Below, piece by piece: positions 9,767 through 18,250 of a stretch of 52,149 nucleotides of DNA. Source of the DNA: Mesobacillus maritimus (GTDB lineage: Bacteria; Bacillota; Bacilli; Bacillales; Cytobacillaceae); assembly GCF_023715205.1 (NCBI RefSeq), contig NZ_JAMBNR010000022.1, forward strand, positions 1-52,149. The letters are read 5' to 3'. The notes beneath the pieces are model-generated. The model made no database searches. It was given only the letters and a program-made list of their open reading frames with translations, and had not been told where the DNA came from. The first letter of the stretch is position 1, and each line of letters begins with the position of its first letter. The position numbers were made by a program, and so were the translations under genes.

Positions 9767-11174
9767 TATTTCTGTGCCCCCTGAAGAAATCATTGCTTAT
9801 ACTTAGATGCATTAACTCACCGGTTTTTGCACTTTCAATTGAATGGCTAGACTTTTTTAAACCAGGTAGCCATAAAATTGTGCCATTTCGGTCGGTGAGG
9901 ACCGGCCACCGGTCCCTATCAGATTTAGGAACCTTTTCATCAATAAAAATGTCCTTTATCTTCTTTGTTCCCGCCATCCCTTTTAATGACATCCGATCAC
10001 CCGCTTTTCTTGAGCGTATAATGATTGGCCATCCTGTTTCTCCTACATTAATCAAGAAGGAATCGTAAGTCTTATCTTCGCTTAATCCGGGAGAATCATA
10101 TCTAGCCGTTATTGAACCACCTCCAGGAAGTTGAATGACCCCTGGACTAATCAATTCAAAATGGTATGGCTCAGATTCAATCAGATTCGAATGAAAAGTA
10201 CAGTTCCCGTATGAACGGACTACCTTTAACCCATTTGGAAAATCAAGCGAACCGGAAGGATGAGGATTTTGAATCATTGAAAAAATGCTTTCAATATGTA
10301 TTGCGGAAAGAGAAGAAGGTTGTTCTTCATATAGATAGTTTAATATTAGTTTAATCCCTCTTCTTTGTAAAGGCATTGGCATTTCGAGAAAACCCGCAAT
10401 ATTAAGAGTCACTTTCCCATTGGTTTTCTCCATTACTTTATTCATTTTATCCAAAGTTAATTCAGTAAGATACTGTTCATCACTTTCCAATTCTTCACTA
10501 AAACGTTGAAAATGCTCATGTACATGGGGATTTTCACTTTTTAAAAATGGAAGAACGTTTTTTCTGAATCGGTTACGACTATAAATTTCTTTTGCATTAC
10601 TTGGATCAATCCTCGGCTGAAGTTTATAAGATTGACAATAATCCTCGATTTCTTTTTTTGTTAAGCATAGAAAAGGGCGAATGATTTCACCGTTCGCAAA
10701 CGGCCGCTTAAATGGGATCCCCGCTCTTGCTTTACCAGAACTTCCACGTGTAAGCCTCATTAAAATCGTTTCGATTTGATCATCGGCATGATGCCCCAAG
10801 GCTAAATACCGGATACTATGTTTTTTCATGACCTCCGCATAAAATTCATATCTCAGTTCACGTGCAGCTAGTTGAGATCCTTTCCCTGTCTTTTTCATAT
10901 ACTGCGGGACATTCGCTCGGGTCATCTCAAAAGCAATCCCGCGCTCCTGACAAAATTCATGAACAAACATAGCGTCTTGATAAGATTCTTCTCCTCTAAA
11001 CATATGGTCGACATGTATAGCCATGATATTCATTTGGAATTTTTGCTTATACTTCCAAAGCAAGTGCAACAAGGCAAGGGAGTCGGGACCTCCAGAGACC
11101 CCGACAGCAACAGATTTGTTTGTTAAATTACATTCGTGTTTTTTTAAAAAGTATTGAACCTTTTTTTCTATCAT
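9747..11174 (-). CDS. tilS: tRNA(Ile)-lysidine synthetase
   Basis: TilS attaches lysine to C34 of the tRNA-Ile with a CAU anticodon, changing its decoding from AUG to AUA, and is essential. The N-terminal PP-loop ATPase motif [14 protein letters not shown] is near residue 27. [19 protein letters not shown] follows near residue 137, and the C-terminal TilS substrate-binding domains contain RKAGDRM. Length is 475 residues. The ATG follows GAAGGAAG. The end overlaps hpt. Because yabE in this window has a Shine-Dalgarno placed for an AUA codon, AUA decoding here is of side interest. Confidence 0.96.
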   Translation of the reverse strand: MIEKKVQYFLKKHECNLTNKSVAVGVSGGPDSLALLHLLWKYKQKFQMNIMAIHVDHMFRGEESYQDAMFVHEFCQERGIAFEMTRANVPQYMKKTGKGSQLAARELRYEFYAEVMKKHSIRYLALGHHADDQIETILMRLTRGSSGKARAGIPFKRPFANGEIIRPFLCLTKKEIEDYCQSYKLQPRIDPSNAKEIYSRNRFRKNVLPFLKSENPHVHEHFQRFSEELESDEQYLTELTLDKMNKVMEKTNGKVTLNIAGFLEMPMPLQRRGIKLILNYLYEEQPSSLSAIHIESIFSMIQNPHPSGSLDFPNGLKVVRSYGNCTFHSNLIESEPYHFELISPGVIQLPGGGSITARYDSPGLSEDKTYDSFLINVGETGWPIIIRSRKAGDRMSLKGMAGTKKIKDIFIDEKVPKSDRDRWPVLTDRNGTILWLPGLKKSSHSIESAKTGELMHLSISNDFFRGHRNNDEKRH

Positions 11175-11241
11175 CCCATTACTTCCTTCTATTGATCAAC
11201 TATCCCTTTAATACGTACAGAACGCGAAAAAGTTTCATCCT

Positions 11242-12222
11242 TTATAACACTTGAATATAAAGATAAAATACGTATATCATACTGACCGCCGTAATGAGTA
11301 GCAATGTTTCTAAAAAACGGCTTTTCTTTTTAGGCTTACTAACAGCGGTTCGATATTTCTTCTGATGTAACTGTGTACGCGACTTTGGAGTACTAGACGA
11401 CACCGATTGCTTTTGACTAGGACGAAGTGCACCCAGCATATGACTTTTCATTTCAGCCGCCGAAGCATACTTTCCTAGTAAAGCTTTTTTGAGCATCGGT
11501 TCAAACCGTTTTAGTTCAGGCTTTCGACGCACCATTTCCATCAACTGAGACTCTCCTCCAGTTGTTTTATTAAAGCGCTTAGGATATGCAGTGTTAATGA
11601 TAATCATTGCAACTGCAAATAAGTCGTAGCCTACATCTGCCTTTCTACTTCCCATTCCCCAATAGCCACGATCATAAAACTCGGTAAACTCTTTGATCGC
11701 ACGACCGTTTAGTGTAGTTCCTCCGACATCAATACAACGAATTCTAGCAGGAGGACCTGTTACTAGTAAATTTTCAGGTTTCAAATCACCGAATATCCAA
11801 CCATTCTGATGAAGAATTTCTAAATCAGACAGCAACTGTAGCACTAACACCTCCAACCACTCTGGACCTTTCTGTTGAACAAATGAGAGAAAATCCGGCC
11901 CTTTTATAAACTCCATCACGTAAAAACTATATTGGTGCCCATTTTGATTCCAATCATCAACATCCAATAAAGAAGGTCCAAGGGCAGATCCCTGGACCTT
12001 GTTAAAGGACTTTAAAACATTCACTTCGGATGTAATAGAAGATGGATTGTCACTTATCTTTAAAGCAGCTTGACGATCACTCGCTCGAACTAAATAGACA
12101 ACTCCATTCGCACCCGCTCCAAGCTCTTTAATGATTGTGTATCGTTTCCCATGCCACTTGCCGGAAATGATCGTCCCTGAGCGTATTTTAGATAGACTCT
12201 TCAAAGAATTGTTCATCATCAT
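11242..12222 (-). CDS. yabT: Sporulation-associated Hanks-type Ser/Thr kinase YabT
   Basis: A 326-residue protein with a kinase domain over about residues 28-260 and a single C-terminal membrane helix at the very end. The glycine loop is GAGANGVVYLV and the ATP lysine is in AALKISD. The catalytic loop is GWIFGDLKPENLLV, with HRD changed to FGD, and DFG is replaced by DVGG; both are family traits of YabT. Between kinase and membrane lies a basic Ser/Lys-rich stretch that suits the reported DNA-stimulated activity of B. subtilis YabT on RecA and AbrB. It overlaps yabS by 35 bases and should share its sigma-F promoter. Confidence 0.9.
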   Translation of the reverse strand: MMMNNSLKSLSKIRSGTIISGKWHGKRYTIIKELGAGANGVVYLVRASDRQAALKISDNPSSITSEVNVLKSFNKVQGSALGPSLLDVDDWNQNGHQYSFYVMEFIKGPDFLSFVQQKGPEWLEVLVLQLLSDLEILHQNGWIFGDLKPENLLVTGPPARIRCIDVGGTTLNGRAIKEFTEFYDRGYWGMGSRKADVGYDLFAVAMIIINTAYPKRFNKTTGGESQLMEMVRRKPELKRFEPMLKKALLGKYASAAEMKSHMLGALRPSQKQSVSSSTPKSRTQLHQKKYRTAVSKPKKKSRFLETLLLITAVSMIYVFYLYIQVL

Positions 12223-12928
12223 TAGAAAGGAATCTCCTTAATGAACGTTTTTGTTGAAAATAGCTCATTGCTTCCTTTATCGCCGGGCCTGTAGGGGTAA
12301 TACCACCAGTTGTGAGCTTTGGAAAGATCGAAGAAAGTGTTTCTAAATTTGGTGTCCAATCTAACAACTTTTCGACCTCTTTACGTTTCCCTGGAAATGC
12401 AAAGACTGAAAACCGGTTCGATCCTGAACGTGCATTCAAGCTTAAGCTAAGGTCAAGCAGTGCTTCTTTTACCGTTGGCAGTTTATGTTTCATACTTGCA
12501 CTTGTATCAACTAGAACCAATACTTCCAATTCGACTGTCTCTCCGAGTTCATCAACCACTTCCATTATTTCGCCACGTTTTTCTGGTGGCAAGTCTTCCA
12601 TTGATGTAGTCGAGCCTCCAAGAATTTGTTGGAGTTCCTTATTTACAACCCCTTGCAAAGTTTGGGTCATTGCTTTTCTCGTAACCATCTGAACCGTTTG
12701 CGATAGTTGCTGAGAGTATACAATTTGACTTACTCCCCCACCAGCTAAAGCAATTCCCTCGATTTCCTTTAATCCTTGATCATCAATAACATCTTGCTCT
12801 ATTACTCCAATTACATTGATGGTCATTCCTTGCTCTCTAGCAAGTGCTGCCATTGCGATTGGGTCTTCCCCTTGGTTGGAGCAACCATCCGTAATCAACA
12901 GGATTTGTTTCAAAGTACCCGTTCTCAT
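12188..12928 (-). CDS. yabS: von Willebrand A-domain protein YabS
   Basis: A 246-residue protein of vWA type. A first region carries LLITDGCSNQGED (a MIDAS-like fragment) and a second, near residue 140, has VLVDTSASM, the DxSxS metal-ion adhesion site. The N-terminal part is the end of one such domain and the C-terminal part the start of another, so the fold looks circularly arranged. The function is not established; in B. subtilis it lies between spoIIE and yabT and is expressed in the forespore. The ATG follows GGGAG. A sigma-F-type promoter lies 37-65 bases upstream. Confidence 0.82.
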   Translation of the reverse strand: MRTGTLKQILLITDGCSNQGEDPIAMAALAREQGMTINVIGVIEQDVIDDQGLKEIEGIALAGGGVSQIVYSQQLSQTVQMVTRKAMTQTLQGVVNKELQQILGGSTTSMEDLPPEKRGEIMEVVDELGETVELEVLVLVDTSASMKHKLPTVKEALLDLSLSLNARSGSNRFSVFAFPGKRKEVEKLLDWTPNLETLSSIFPKLTTGGITPTGPAIKEAMSYFQQKRSLRRFLSNDDEQFFEESI

Positions 12929-12964
12929 CGAAAAATCTCCCTTCGTAGCGCAAAATTTACTACC

Positions 12965-12993
12965 ATTTTCGACGAGACACGGATAAATTATAC
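12965..12993 (-). promoter_or_regulatory. Sigma-F promoter of yabS-yabT
   Basis: Minus strand GTATA, 15 bases, GTCGAAAAT. Against the forespore sigma-F pattern (GYATA, 15 bases, GGNRANANT) only the second -10 base differs. Spacing and position about 40 bases before the yabS start fit; the same architecture recurs at csfB and fin. Confidence 0.75.
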
Positions 12994-13014
12994 TTTACCT
13001 ACATAAAATAAGCG

Positions 13015-15486
13015 TTATGCCTCTTTCGTCATTGGTTGTACAGGAATTGAGGCCCACTTTGGAATATTATGATTGACTTGAGCTACAACAACTGTCATAT
13101 CATCATCGATCATCCCTGACCTGGAACGAATTACTTCTTCCATAAGTAAATCCGCTATCGCTTGAGGGTCATTGGTCTCTAGTTCACTGATTTTTCGTTT
13201 CATCCATAAATCATAATTTTCAACATGCTTTGGTCCTTCAAAGACACCATCACTCATCATTATTAGCAAATCGCCTGCCTTTAACTGTTCACTTACAACA
13301 TCTACTTCAAAGTCTTGTAATATTCCCATCGGTAAGTTACTCGCTTGTACTTTCAAGATTTTATTTCCCCGTTTGATAAAGCTCGGAGTCGAACCAATTT
13401 TTAAGAAGCGAGCGGAAGCATTCTGTAAATCAATCATCGCTAAATCAAGGGTTGAAAAGATTTCATCCGTTGTTCGCAATGATAGAATACTATTCACTGA
13501 TTTAATTGCTACTTTTTCTTCAATTCCTGATTGCAGGATTTGTTGGAGAAGCTTTAATGTTTCTTGACTTTCTGAGTGTGCTCTCTCTCCGTTCCCCATC
13601 CCATCACTAATGGCAATCGCATATTTTCCACCACCTAGCTCAATCATGGAATAACTATCTCCTGAGACTAAATCACCATCTTTAGCGGCATTAGCCACCC
13701 CTGTCATAACGGTATAAGCTTTCGCTGATCTAAAGGTAACATGACAGAATCCGGTTGGGATTGTTGAGCATTCTTCGGAGTTTACGAGAATGGTTTCTCC
13801 TAAAATATCAGAGAGCATCGGTGCAATCAGTTTTTCACATTCACCATGGCCACCGCAGTAAGGGATCGTCATATCAATATCAACATTTCCTTGCTCGAGG
13901 CTATAGATTTCCACATTTTCGATATGGATTCCAAATTCCTGGAGCGCGTTTAAAATTTGCTCTTCTTGTTTATGGTGATTTTCGCGTTCACGCTGGATTT
14001 CCTTGGCAAAGTCGCCCATAACCTCGGATACACCAAGCAACTGATTTGCTACTAGTTTTCTACTTTCTTGGACTTGTTTCTTTAGTTTTCTATTGGCCTG
14101 ATAAAACGATAATTGTTGCTGCATAATGTCATTGACCTTTTTCGAACGTGTACAATGCTTGTCCCACTCTCGAGCTAACCGTGGAGATACTACCCCTGTT
14201 TGATCTAATTCATGCATAATATCGCTCATATATTCATAGGTTGTATTAAAGTTCCTTGCCCAACAATGATCCTTTCGAAAGCATGTCTGACAAGTTTTTT
14301 CAGTAACATTGCTCAGGAAATAATCTAAATCCCGATCAGGCTCTTCTTGGTCCGTTTGTTCTTCAATGGTTGAAAAACTCTTTGATAAAGCTTGGAAAAC
14401 ATCAGAAAATTGAGCCACTCGCCGCGCCGTGACATCACGCATTTTCCGCATATATTGCTGCTGTTCAGCAGTATATTCTGCTGTTCCTGGAATATATTTA
14501 GCCACTCTTGAGGTTAACGAGATTGGCGTTAATAGAAACAGAAGGATTGCCACACCGGACTCAATTAGCATTTGATTTAAAGCAGTTCCTGTTTCTCCGT
14601 ACATACCAATGAGCAACGTTGCCACCAACAACCCTGCTGAAACACCAAATTTTTTGCCTTCTTTCAAAAGTCCTCCGAGCAAACCAGCAAAGGCTAGTAA
14701 ACTCATATGAAAGAAGCTAGATAAATTCGCTAGGCTAAAAATTAATCCGGTTACTACACCGACCGTTGATCCTACCGTTGCACCTGCAACAAAAGAAAAG
14801 ACTAAAACAAGATAACGAGAGAATGTATGTTCAATTGAAATCCCATAAACTGTCCAACCAATTGTGCCAGTCATAATCGAAGCCAACATAATGATCAAGC
14901 AGACAATTTCCTCTGTTTTCATGCTTTGCTTTCTTTTGTTAACTGTTAATAATGGAATACCTTGAAAAAAAATAAACGCAAGAATCAATCCAAGTCCCGC
15001 TTCAATTCCTGCCATTGCACCACCATAAACACTCAATCCACTTTCTACTATAATCGTCTGCACCATTTCCATAGTCAGTATAGTGACAAACACCAATACC
15101 GGTAGCCCCTTCAGTTCATTCTTCACCCATTTACCAGTTAAGCGGTAAAGAACCAAGAAAAGAAGAATGGTTCCAAAGGTTAGAGCAGCCTCCCCCAATG
15201 ATAGAGTAGCAGCTCCCGCAACGAGACCAAGGAGGGCAATTGGTGCACGATCTCTTCGAATAAAAAAGACAGCCGCAAAAAAGGGAAGGCTAAACGGCGT
15301 TAACTTAGCTAAGATTAGTGCACGTCCCAAGAGGAAACCGATAATCAAAAAGATATATCCTTTTCTGAGGAAAAAGCTCTCGATTGCTGTCTGAAGTTTA
15401 ACTAAGATATCCGAAAAAACAAGTCTTGGTTTGGCAAGACTAGCTTCACTTGCAGGCTTCACCACAGTCCTTTCTACATTTTGCAT
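13015..15486 (-). CDS. spoIIE: Stage II sporulation protein E, PP2C phosphatase
   Basis: SpoIIE dephosphorylates the anti-anti-sigma factor SpoIIAA and so activates sigma-F in the forespore; it also associates with FtsZ at the polar septum. The 823 residues have about ten membrane helices between residues 35 and 320, a cytoplasmic regulatory region with a Cys cluster (TCQTCFRKDHCWARNF), and a C-terminal PP2C domain. That domain shows DGDLVSGDSYS, AISDGMGNG and LIMMSDGVFEG, the metal-binding Asp motifs. The start is the ATG after AAGGAGTG; an earlier in-frame ATG adds 12 residues without a site. The promoter has the unusual 21-base spacing of Spo0A-activated promoters. Confidence 0.97.
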   Translation of the reverse strand: MQNVERTVVKPASEASLAKPRLVFSDILVKLQTAIESFFLRKGYIFLIIGFLLGRALILAKLTPFSLPFFAAVFFIRRDRAPIALLGLVAGAATLSLGEAALTFGTILLFLVLYRLTGKWVKNELKGLPVLVFVTILTMEMVQTIIVESGLSVYGGAMAGIEAGLGLILAFIFFQGIPLLTVNKRKQSMKTEEIVCLIIMLASIMTGTIGWTVYGISIEHTFSRYLVLVFSFVAGATVGSTVGVVTGLIFSLANLSSFFHMSLLAFAGLLGGLLKEGKKFGVSAGLLVATLLIGMYGETGTALNQMLIESGVAILLFLLTPISLTSRVAKYIPGTAEYTAEQQQYMRKMRDVTARRVAQFSDVFQALSKSFSTIEEQTDQEEPDRDLDYFLSNVTEKTCQTCFRKDHCWARNFNTTYEYMSDIMHELDQTGVVSPRLAREWDKHCTRSKKVNDIMQQQLSFYQANRKLKKQVQESRKLVANQLLGVSEVMGDFAKEIQRERENHHKQEEQILNALQEFGIHIENVEIYSLEQGNVDIDMTIPYCGGHGECEKLIAPMLSDILGETILVNSEECSTIPTGFCHVTFRSAKAYTVMTGVANAAKDGDLVSGDSYSMIELGGGKYAIAISDGMGNGERAHSESQETLKLLQQILQSGIEEKVAIKSVNSILSLRTTDEIFSTLDLAMIDLQNASARFLKIGSTPSFIKRGNKILKVQASNLPMGILQDFEVDVVSEQLKAGDLLIMMSDGVFEGPKHVENYDLWMKRKISELETNDPQAIADLLMEEVIRSRSGMIDDDMTVVVAQVNHNIPKWASIPVQPMTKEA

Positions 15487-15521
15487 ACCATACACTCCTT
15501 GCATTTTGATAGTTGTCCTCA

Positions 15522-15587
15522 ATTATAAAGAAGAGATTGTCAAAATTTTGTCAAAAAGAAGGACAAACCTGCTATTTTCTTTCGACT
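15522..15587 (-). promoter_or_regulatory. Spo0A-activated spoIIE promoter
   Basis: Minus strand TTGACA (15549-15554) and TATAAT (15522-15527), both perfect sigma-A hexamers but 21 bases apart, the long spacing known for spoIIE and spoIIG promoters that need Spo0A~P. Two TTTGACA copies ten bases apart, one mismatch from the 0A box TTCGACA, lie in the -35 and spacer. A further near-match TTCGACT (plus strand 15581-15587) lies upstream. Confidence 0.82.
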
Positions 15588-15628
15588 GTTTCTGTAAAAA
15601 ACAACGACAAAATTCTTTCAATTTTTTA

Positions 15629-15657
15629 TTGACAGATTTATATAATCTCAGTATTAT
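15629..15657 (+). promoter_or_regulatory. Sigma-A promoter of the tRNA cassette
   Basis: Plus strand TTGACA (15629-15634), 17 bases, TATTAT (15652-15657), with tRNA-Met starting 28 bases later. It is divergent from the spoIIE promoter, the two -35 elements lying about 75 bases apart. Confidence 0.85.
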
Positions 15658-15685
15658 ATAACTTGTGCCTATCAAGGAATATTTT

Positions 15686-15759
15686 GGCGGTGTAGCTCAG
15701 CTGGCTAGAGCGTACGGTTCATACCCGTAAGGTCGGGGGTTCGATCCCCTCCGCCGCTA
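15686..15759 (+). tRNA. tRNA-Met (CAT), elongator
   Basis: A complete cloverleaf: acceptor stem GGCGGTG paired with CGCCGCT (U-G pairs at both ends tolerated), D-arm TAGCTCAG, anticodon loop TTCATAC with CAT, and T-arm GGGGG-TTCGATC-CCCTC. The first pair and acceptor sequence are those of elongator rather than initiator Met tRNA. CCA is not encoded. It is the first gene of a two-tRNA cassette that is opposite in strand to spoIIE and yabR. Confidence 0.95.
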
Positions 15760-15761
15760 TA

Positions 15762-15810
15762 GAAATGCGAAGGCGACTGTTCAGCGACGTATGAACTGGA
15801 GCGCTTCGAA
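15762..15810 (+). repeat. Repeat fragment in the spacer between the two tRNAs
   Basis: The spacer carries a diverged copy of the sequence GCGAAGGCG...CTGTTCAGC...GTATG...CTGGAG that also occurs between sspF and veg (34609-34686 and 34880-34957) and before tatD (about 40958-41000). A further scrap, AAAAGCGGAAGCG, directly follows tRNA-Glu (15901-15913). Confidence 0.65.
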
Positions 15811-15821
15811 ATCAAAATTAT

Positions 15822-15893
15822 GGCCCCTTGGTCAAGCGGTTAAGACACCGCCCTTTCACGGCGGTAACACGGGTTCGAATCCCGTAGGGGTCA
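15822..15893 (+). tRNA. tRNA-Glu (TTC)
   Basis: A 72-base cloverleaf: acceptor GGCCCCT with AGGGGTC, D-arm TGGTCAAGCGG, anticodon stem CCGCC/GGCGG around CTTTCAC with anticodon TTC, and T-arm ACGGG-TTCGAAT-CCCGT. CCA is not encoded. It is the second and last tRNA of the cassette, with a terminator 34 bases downstream. Confidence 0.96.
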
Positions 15894-15926
15894 TCATAAG
15901 AAAAGCGGAAGCGACCGTACGCTTAC

Positions 15927-15967
15927 AAAAAAAGACATAGAATCTATTGATTCTATGTCTTTTTTTG
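15927..15967 (+). terminator. Terminator of the tRNA cassette
   Basis: Plus-strand stem GACATAGAATC, loop TATT, GATTCTATGTC, then eight Ts. An A-run before the stem makes it symmetric, so it could also act on minus-strand transcripts. Confidence 0.92.
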
Positions 15968-15972
15968 TTTGA

Positions 15973-16149
15973 TCCTTTTCTCAGATTTTGTTGCTTTTAG
16001 ATAAAGAGAAAAGAATTAGCTATGTTTTCAATGTACAACTTTAAATCAGAAGAAAAGAGCCAGTAAACTTAGGATGGACTCACAATATGACTAATTATGC
16101 GTTAAAATCGGATTTAGGATTTTAACAACAATATTTACAAAAGTAGCCT
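15973..16149 (-). repeat. MITE-like element, copy F (reverse orientation)
   Basis: About 177 bases flanked by CTTTTCTCAGATTTTGTTGC on one side and ATTTACAAAAGTAGCCT on the other, matching the two ends of the repeat family found at 21724, 28285, 28371, 36701, 38374 and 45973. The inner hairpin GTTAAAATC, eight bases, GATTTTAAC is present. No coding potential is seen. Confidence 0.72.
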
Positions 16150-16213
16150 TTTGTTTTTATTTAGAGCTGCTTATGATACTTTCCTTAATGATTATAATTT
16201 CTAGAGTAAAATG

Positions 16214-16243
16214 AAAAGACAAGTCTAACGTGACTTGTCTTTT
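16214..16243 (-). terminator. Terminator after yabR
   Basis: Stem AAAAGACAAGTC and GACTTGTCTTTT with a six-base loop, followed on the minus strand by CATTTTAC. It lies 35 bases beyond the yabR stop. Confidence 0.8.
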
Positions 16244-16278
16244 CAATGCTCCATCTATATAGAATATTCAGCAGCAAG

Positions 16279-16725
16279 TTACCCTCTTCTAGCTCCACGT
16301 CCACCACGTTTGGATTCAGTGTTTCGTTTAAGCGAAGAGAGACGATCTTCACTGTCCTTTAAAAACTTTGCCATTTTTGCTTCAAAATTTTCAGGGCGGC
16401 TATTACGATGGTCATTTGTTCTACCATGACGAGGACGCTGGGAATATGGCTTTGAATCAGAACGTTCTGATCTTGCTGGTTTTTCTGGGCGGTCAACCGC
16501 TTTTTTAATTGATAAACCAATCTTTCCATCCTTTTCAACATTAAGAACCTTCACTTCAACTTGGTCACCGACTTTTAAGTGGTCGTTAATGTCCTTCACA
16601 TAGTTATCTGCAACCTCACTGATATGAACTAATCCTGTTGATCCTCCCGGCAGCTCCACAAATGCCCCGAAATTCGTAATGCCTGTTACTTTCCCTTGCA
16701 ACTTGCTGCCTACTTCGATTGACAT
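16279..16725 (-). CDS. yabR: S1 RNA-binding domain protein YabR
   Basis: A 148-residue protein. The first 75 residues are one S1/OB-fold domain: VGSKLQGKVTGITNFGAFVEL, then GSTGLVHISEVADNYVKDI and VKVLNVEKDGKIGLSIKKA, as in polynucleotide phosphorylase and ribosomal S1. The rest is a basic, Arg/Ser/Gly-rich tail ending RRG, likely unstructured and RNA-binding. It is probably a general RNA-binding or ribosome-associated protein; no specific target can be read. The ATG has AAGGAGG upstream. It follows divIC with a terminator-like hairpin in between. Confidence 0.88.
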   Translation of the reverse strand: MSIEVGSKLQGKVTGITNFGAFVELPGGSTGLVHISEVADNYVKDINDHLKVGDQVEVKVLNVEKDGKIGLSIKKAVDRPEKPARSERSDSKPYSQRPRHGRTNDHRNSRPENFEAKMAKFLKDSEDRLSSLKRNTESKRGGRGARRG

Positions 16726-16802
16726 AAAAAGATTTATCCTCCTTAAAGAAATAAAGTGAAACTTTAAAAAATCAAACTTAGTTTATATTATACAAAAGCA
16801 GG

Positions 16803-16830
16803 AAAAAGAGTGTCAATAACTGCTCTTTTT
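16803..16830 (-). terminator. Possible terminator after divIC
   Basis: Minus strand AAAAAGAG, 12-base loop, CTCTTTTT. The stem is AT-rich and short, so termination may be partial, with read-through to yabR. Confidence 0.5.
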
Positions 16831-16840
16831 GGACGGTTAC

Positions 16841-17215
16841 CTACTCTTTTTCAGGGATATTAAAGATGATTTCGCCTTCTTGAGAAAGAAAGTAGTCTCT
16901 TCTTGCTAATTTCGCAATATACTCTTCATCATTTAATTTGACTATCTCTTCTTCTAAGTGTTTTTGTTCTCTTTCTAAATTAGCTAATTGTTGTTCCAAT
17001 TGCTCACGCTCTGCTAATTTCTCCTCTAATGCTGAGGTTCGAGAAAGAAAAGTAGAAATCATTATAATGGAGACAATCAAGAAAAAGACAGAAAAGACAG
17101 CGAGGCGTCTGAATAGCATCTTTCGTTTTCGTTTCTCCAAAATCATAGCCTGTTCACTTTGTTGTACATATTCATTTTCAATCTTGGCGATCTTCCGTTT
17201 TCGGATGGCATTCAT
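16841..17215 (-). CDS. divIC: Septum formation initiator DivIC
   Basis: A 124-residue bitopic division protein of the DivIC/FtsB family that forms a complex with FtsL and DivIB at the septum. A basic cytoplasmic tail of about 35 residues (RKRKIAK, LEKRKRKM) precedes one membrane helix at about 37-57. A coiled coil rich in Glu/Leu/Gln follows (EEKLAEREQLEQQLANLEREQ), then the conserved end IAKLARRDYFLSQEGEIIFNIPE. The start has GGAGG 11 bases upstream and GAGGA nearer. It follows yabQ closely. Confidence 0.94.
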   Translation of the reverse strand: MNAIRKRKIAKIENEYVQQSEQAMILEKRKRKMLFRRLAVFSVFFLIVSIIMISTFLSRTSALEEKLAEREQLEQQLANLEREQKHLEEEIVKLNDEEYIAKLARRDYFLSQEGEIIFNIPEKE

Positions 17216-17232
17216 TTCCTCGCGGTCCTCCC

Positions 17233-17874
17233 TTATTTTTTACTTTTTATAATGGTTTTTATCTTATTTAATATATTAACTGTGTATTTCTTGAATTTAC
17301 GAGTAAATCCTGCCATTTTATTATATATTTTCTCGACGTTTTTTTTAATCCTTTTCGGCAAAAGTTTCCAAAGAAGTGAAAAGATTAGCTCGAACGGCTT
17401 CCACACTACCTTAAGAATCCAAGTAACAATAGATAATATCATCTTCAATAGCAAGAATAGTCCTTTGCCGGTAAATACGACTAGAGAAACAATTGATAAT
17501 AAAAGAAAGCGGAGTGGACGATAGATAAGGTTATGAATTAAATTAACCGTTATCTTATATGTCGAAATCATCAGCGAGATGACCCACTCTAAACATTTTA
17601 AATACCCGCGTTTTAAGAGGCTTTGATAGGCTGCAAATCCACATAGTAATGCTAAAAAAATATAAAATCGAAGTTCACCTTCATTTACCATAAATAAAAC
17701 ATAAAAGATGGACAGCCCTTGGAGAATCCAAAACAAAACATCATTTAAGAACACAATCCAATTCTTTCTCCGGCGCCGTTGAAGAAAACGGTTATACGTA
17801 TCTAACGAAGCACCGAAGAGACTGCCCATCCCAATCATGGTAATCATGGTAAGGAATTGGGTTGTCAGTGTCAT
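17233..17874 (-). CDS. yabQ: Spore cortex protein YabQ
   Basis: A 213-residue membrane protein of the YabQ family, needed for spore cortex formation in B. subtilis and located in the mother-cell membranes around the forespore. About four hydrophobic segments lie in the first 150 residues, with the conserved motif GSLFGASLDTYNRFL near residue 18. The C-terminal 65 residues are Lys-rich with short hydrophobic stretches. Its ATG overlaps the yabP stop as ATGA, so the two are coupled and should share the sigma-E-type promoter before yabP. Confidence 0.9.
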   Translation of the reverse strand: MTLTTQFLTMITMIGMGSLFGASLDTYNRFLQRRRRKNWIVFLNDVLFWILQGLSIFYVLFMVNEGELRFYIFLALLCGFAAYQSLLKRGYLKCLEWVISLMISTYKITVNLIHNLIYRPLRFLLLSIVSLVVFTGKGLFLLLKMILSIVTWILKVVWKPFELIFSLLWKLLPKRIKKNVEKIYNKMAGFTRKFKKYTVNILNKIKTIIKSKK

Positions 17875-18173
17875 CTGAACAGCTTGCTAAAGAACCCTTT
17901 AGCTTTCTCCCCATGTTGGTCATCTAGGTAAACTAAATCAAAGACCCTTCCCTTAATCGAAACAATTCCCTTATCAACATCCAGGTTTTTCATTTGTAAG
18001 TTTTGCCCTCTGATTGCGAGGAACCCCATCACCGTTTCAAGCAAGAATTCCTCATTATCAAAGCTCTCTACCTGTTTTACCCCTGAAATTTCCAGTGTTC
18101 GCCTCCCTCTCATGATGACATCATGATCAGGAGCATTGTTTTTTTGTTGATTCGGTTCAAAGTACTGGCTCAT
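17871..18173 (-). CDS. yabP: Sporulation protein YabP
   Basis: A 100-residue member of the YabP/YqfC family, required for cortex formation in B. subtilis. The body has the pattern DVIMRGRRTLEISGVKQVESFDNEEFLLET, then LAIRGQNLQMKNLDVDKGIVSIKG and FSKLFR at the end, giving a small beta-rich domain. The start is the second of two close ATGs, six bases after GAGGG; the first abuts the site. A mother-cell-type promoter lies just upstream and yabQ is translationally coupled downstream. Confidence 0.9.
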   Translation of the reverse strand: MSQYFEPNQQKNNAPDHDVIMRGRRTLEISGVKQVESFDNEEFLLETVMGFLAIRGQNLQMKNLDVDKGIVSIKGRVFDLVYLDDQHGEKAKGFFSKLFR

Positions 18174-18211
18174 TTTCATCCCTCACAATCGCGTTATACA
18201 CGGTTTGTACA

Positions 18212-18240
18212 TATGTATGATTATGAGGAACTAAATAGAA
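18212..18240 (-). promoter_or_regulatory. Sigma-E-type promoter of yabP-yabQ
   Basis: Minus strand TTCTATT (18234-18240), 14 bases, CATACATA (18212-18219). The sigma-E pattern is KMATATT, 14-15 bases, CATACANT; five of seven and six of seven defined bases match. The position, in the gap after rqcP and about 40 bases before yabP, fits the known sigma-E control of yabP. Confidence 0.6.
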
Positions 18241-18250
18241 CAAGCCTCTT

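Noticed and set aside
7226-9806. Several plus-strand open frames of 60-165 codons over ftsH and hpt.
   Set aside because: They are antisense shadows of strongly conserved genes and lack ribosome sites or family motifs.
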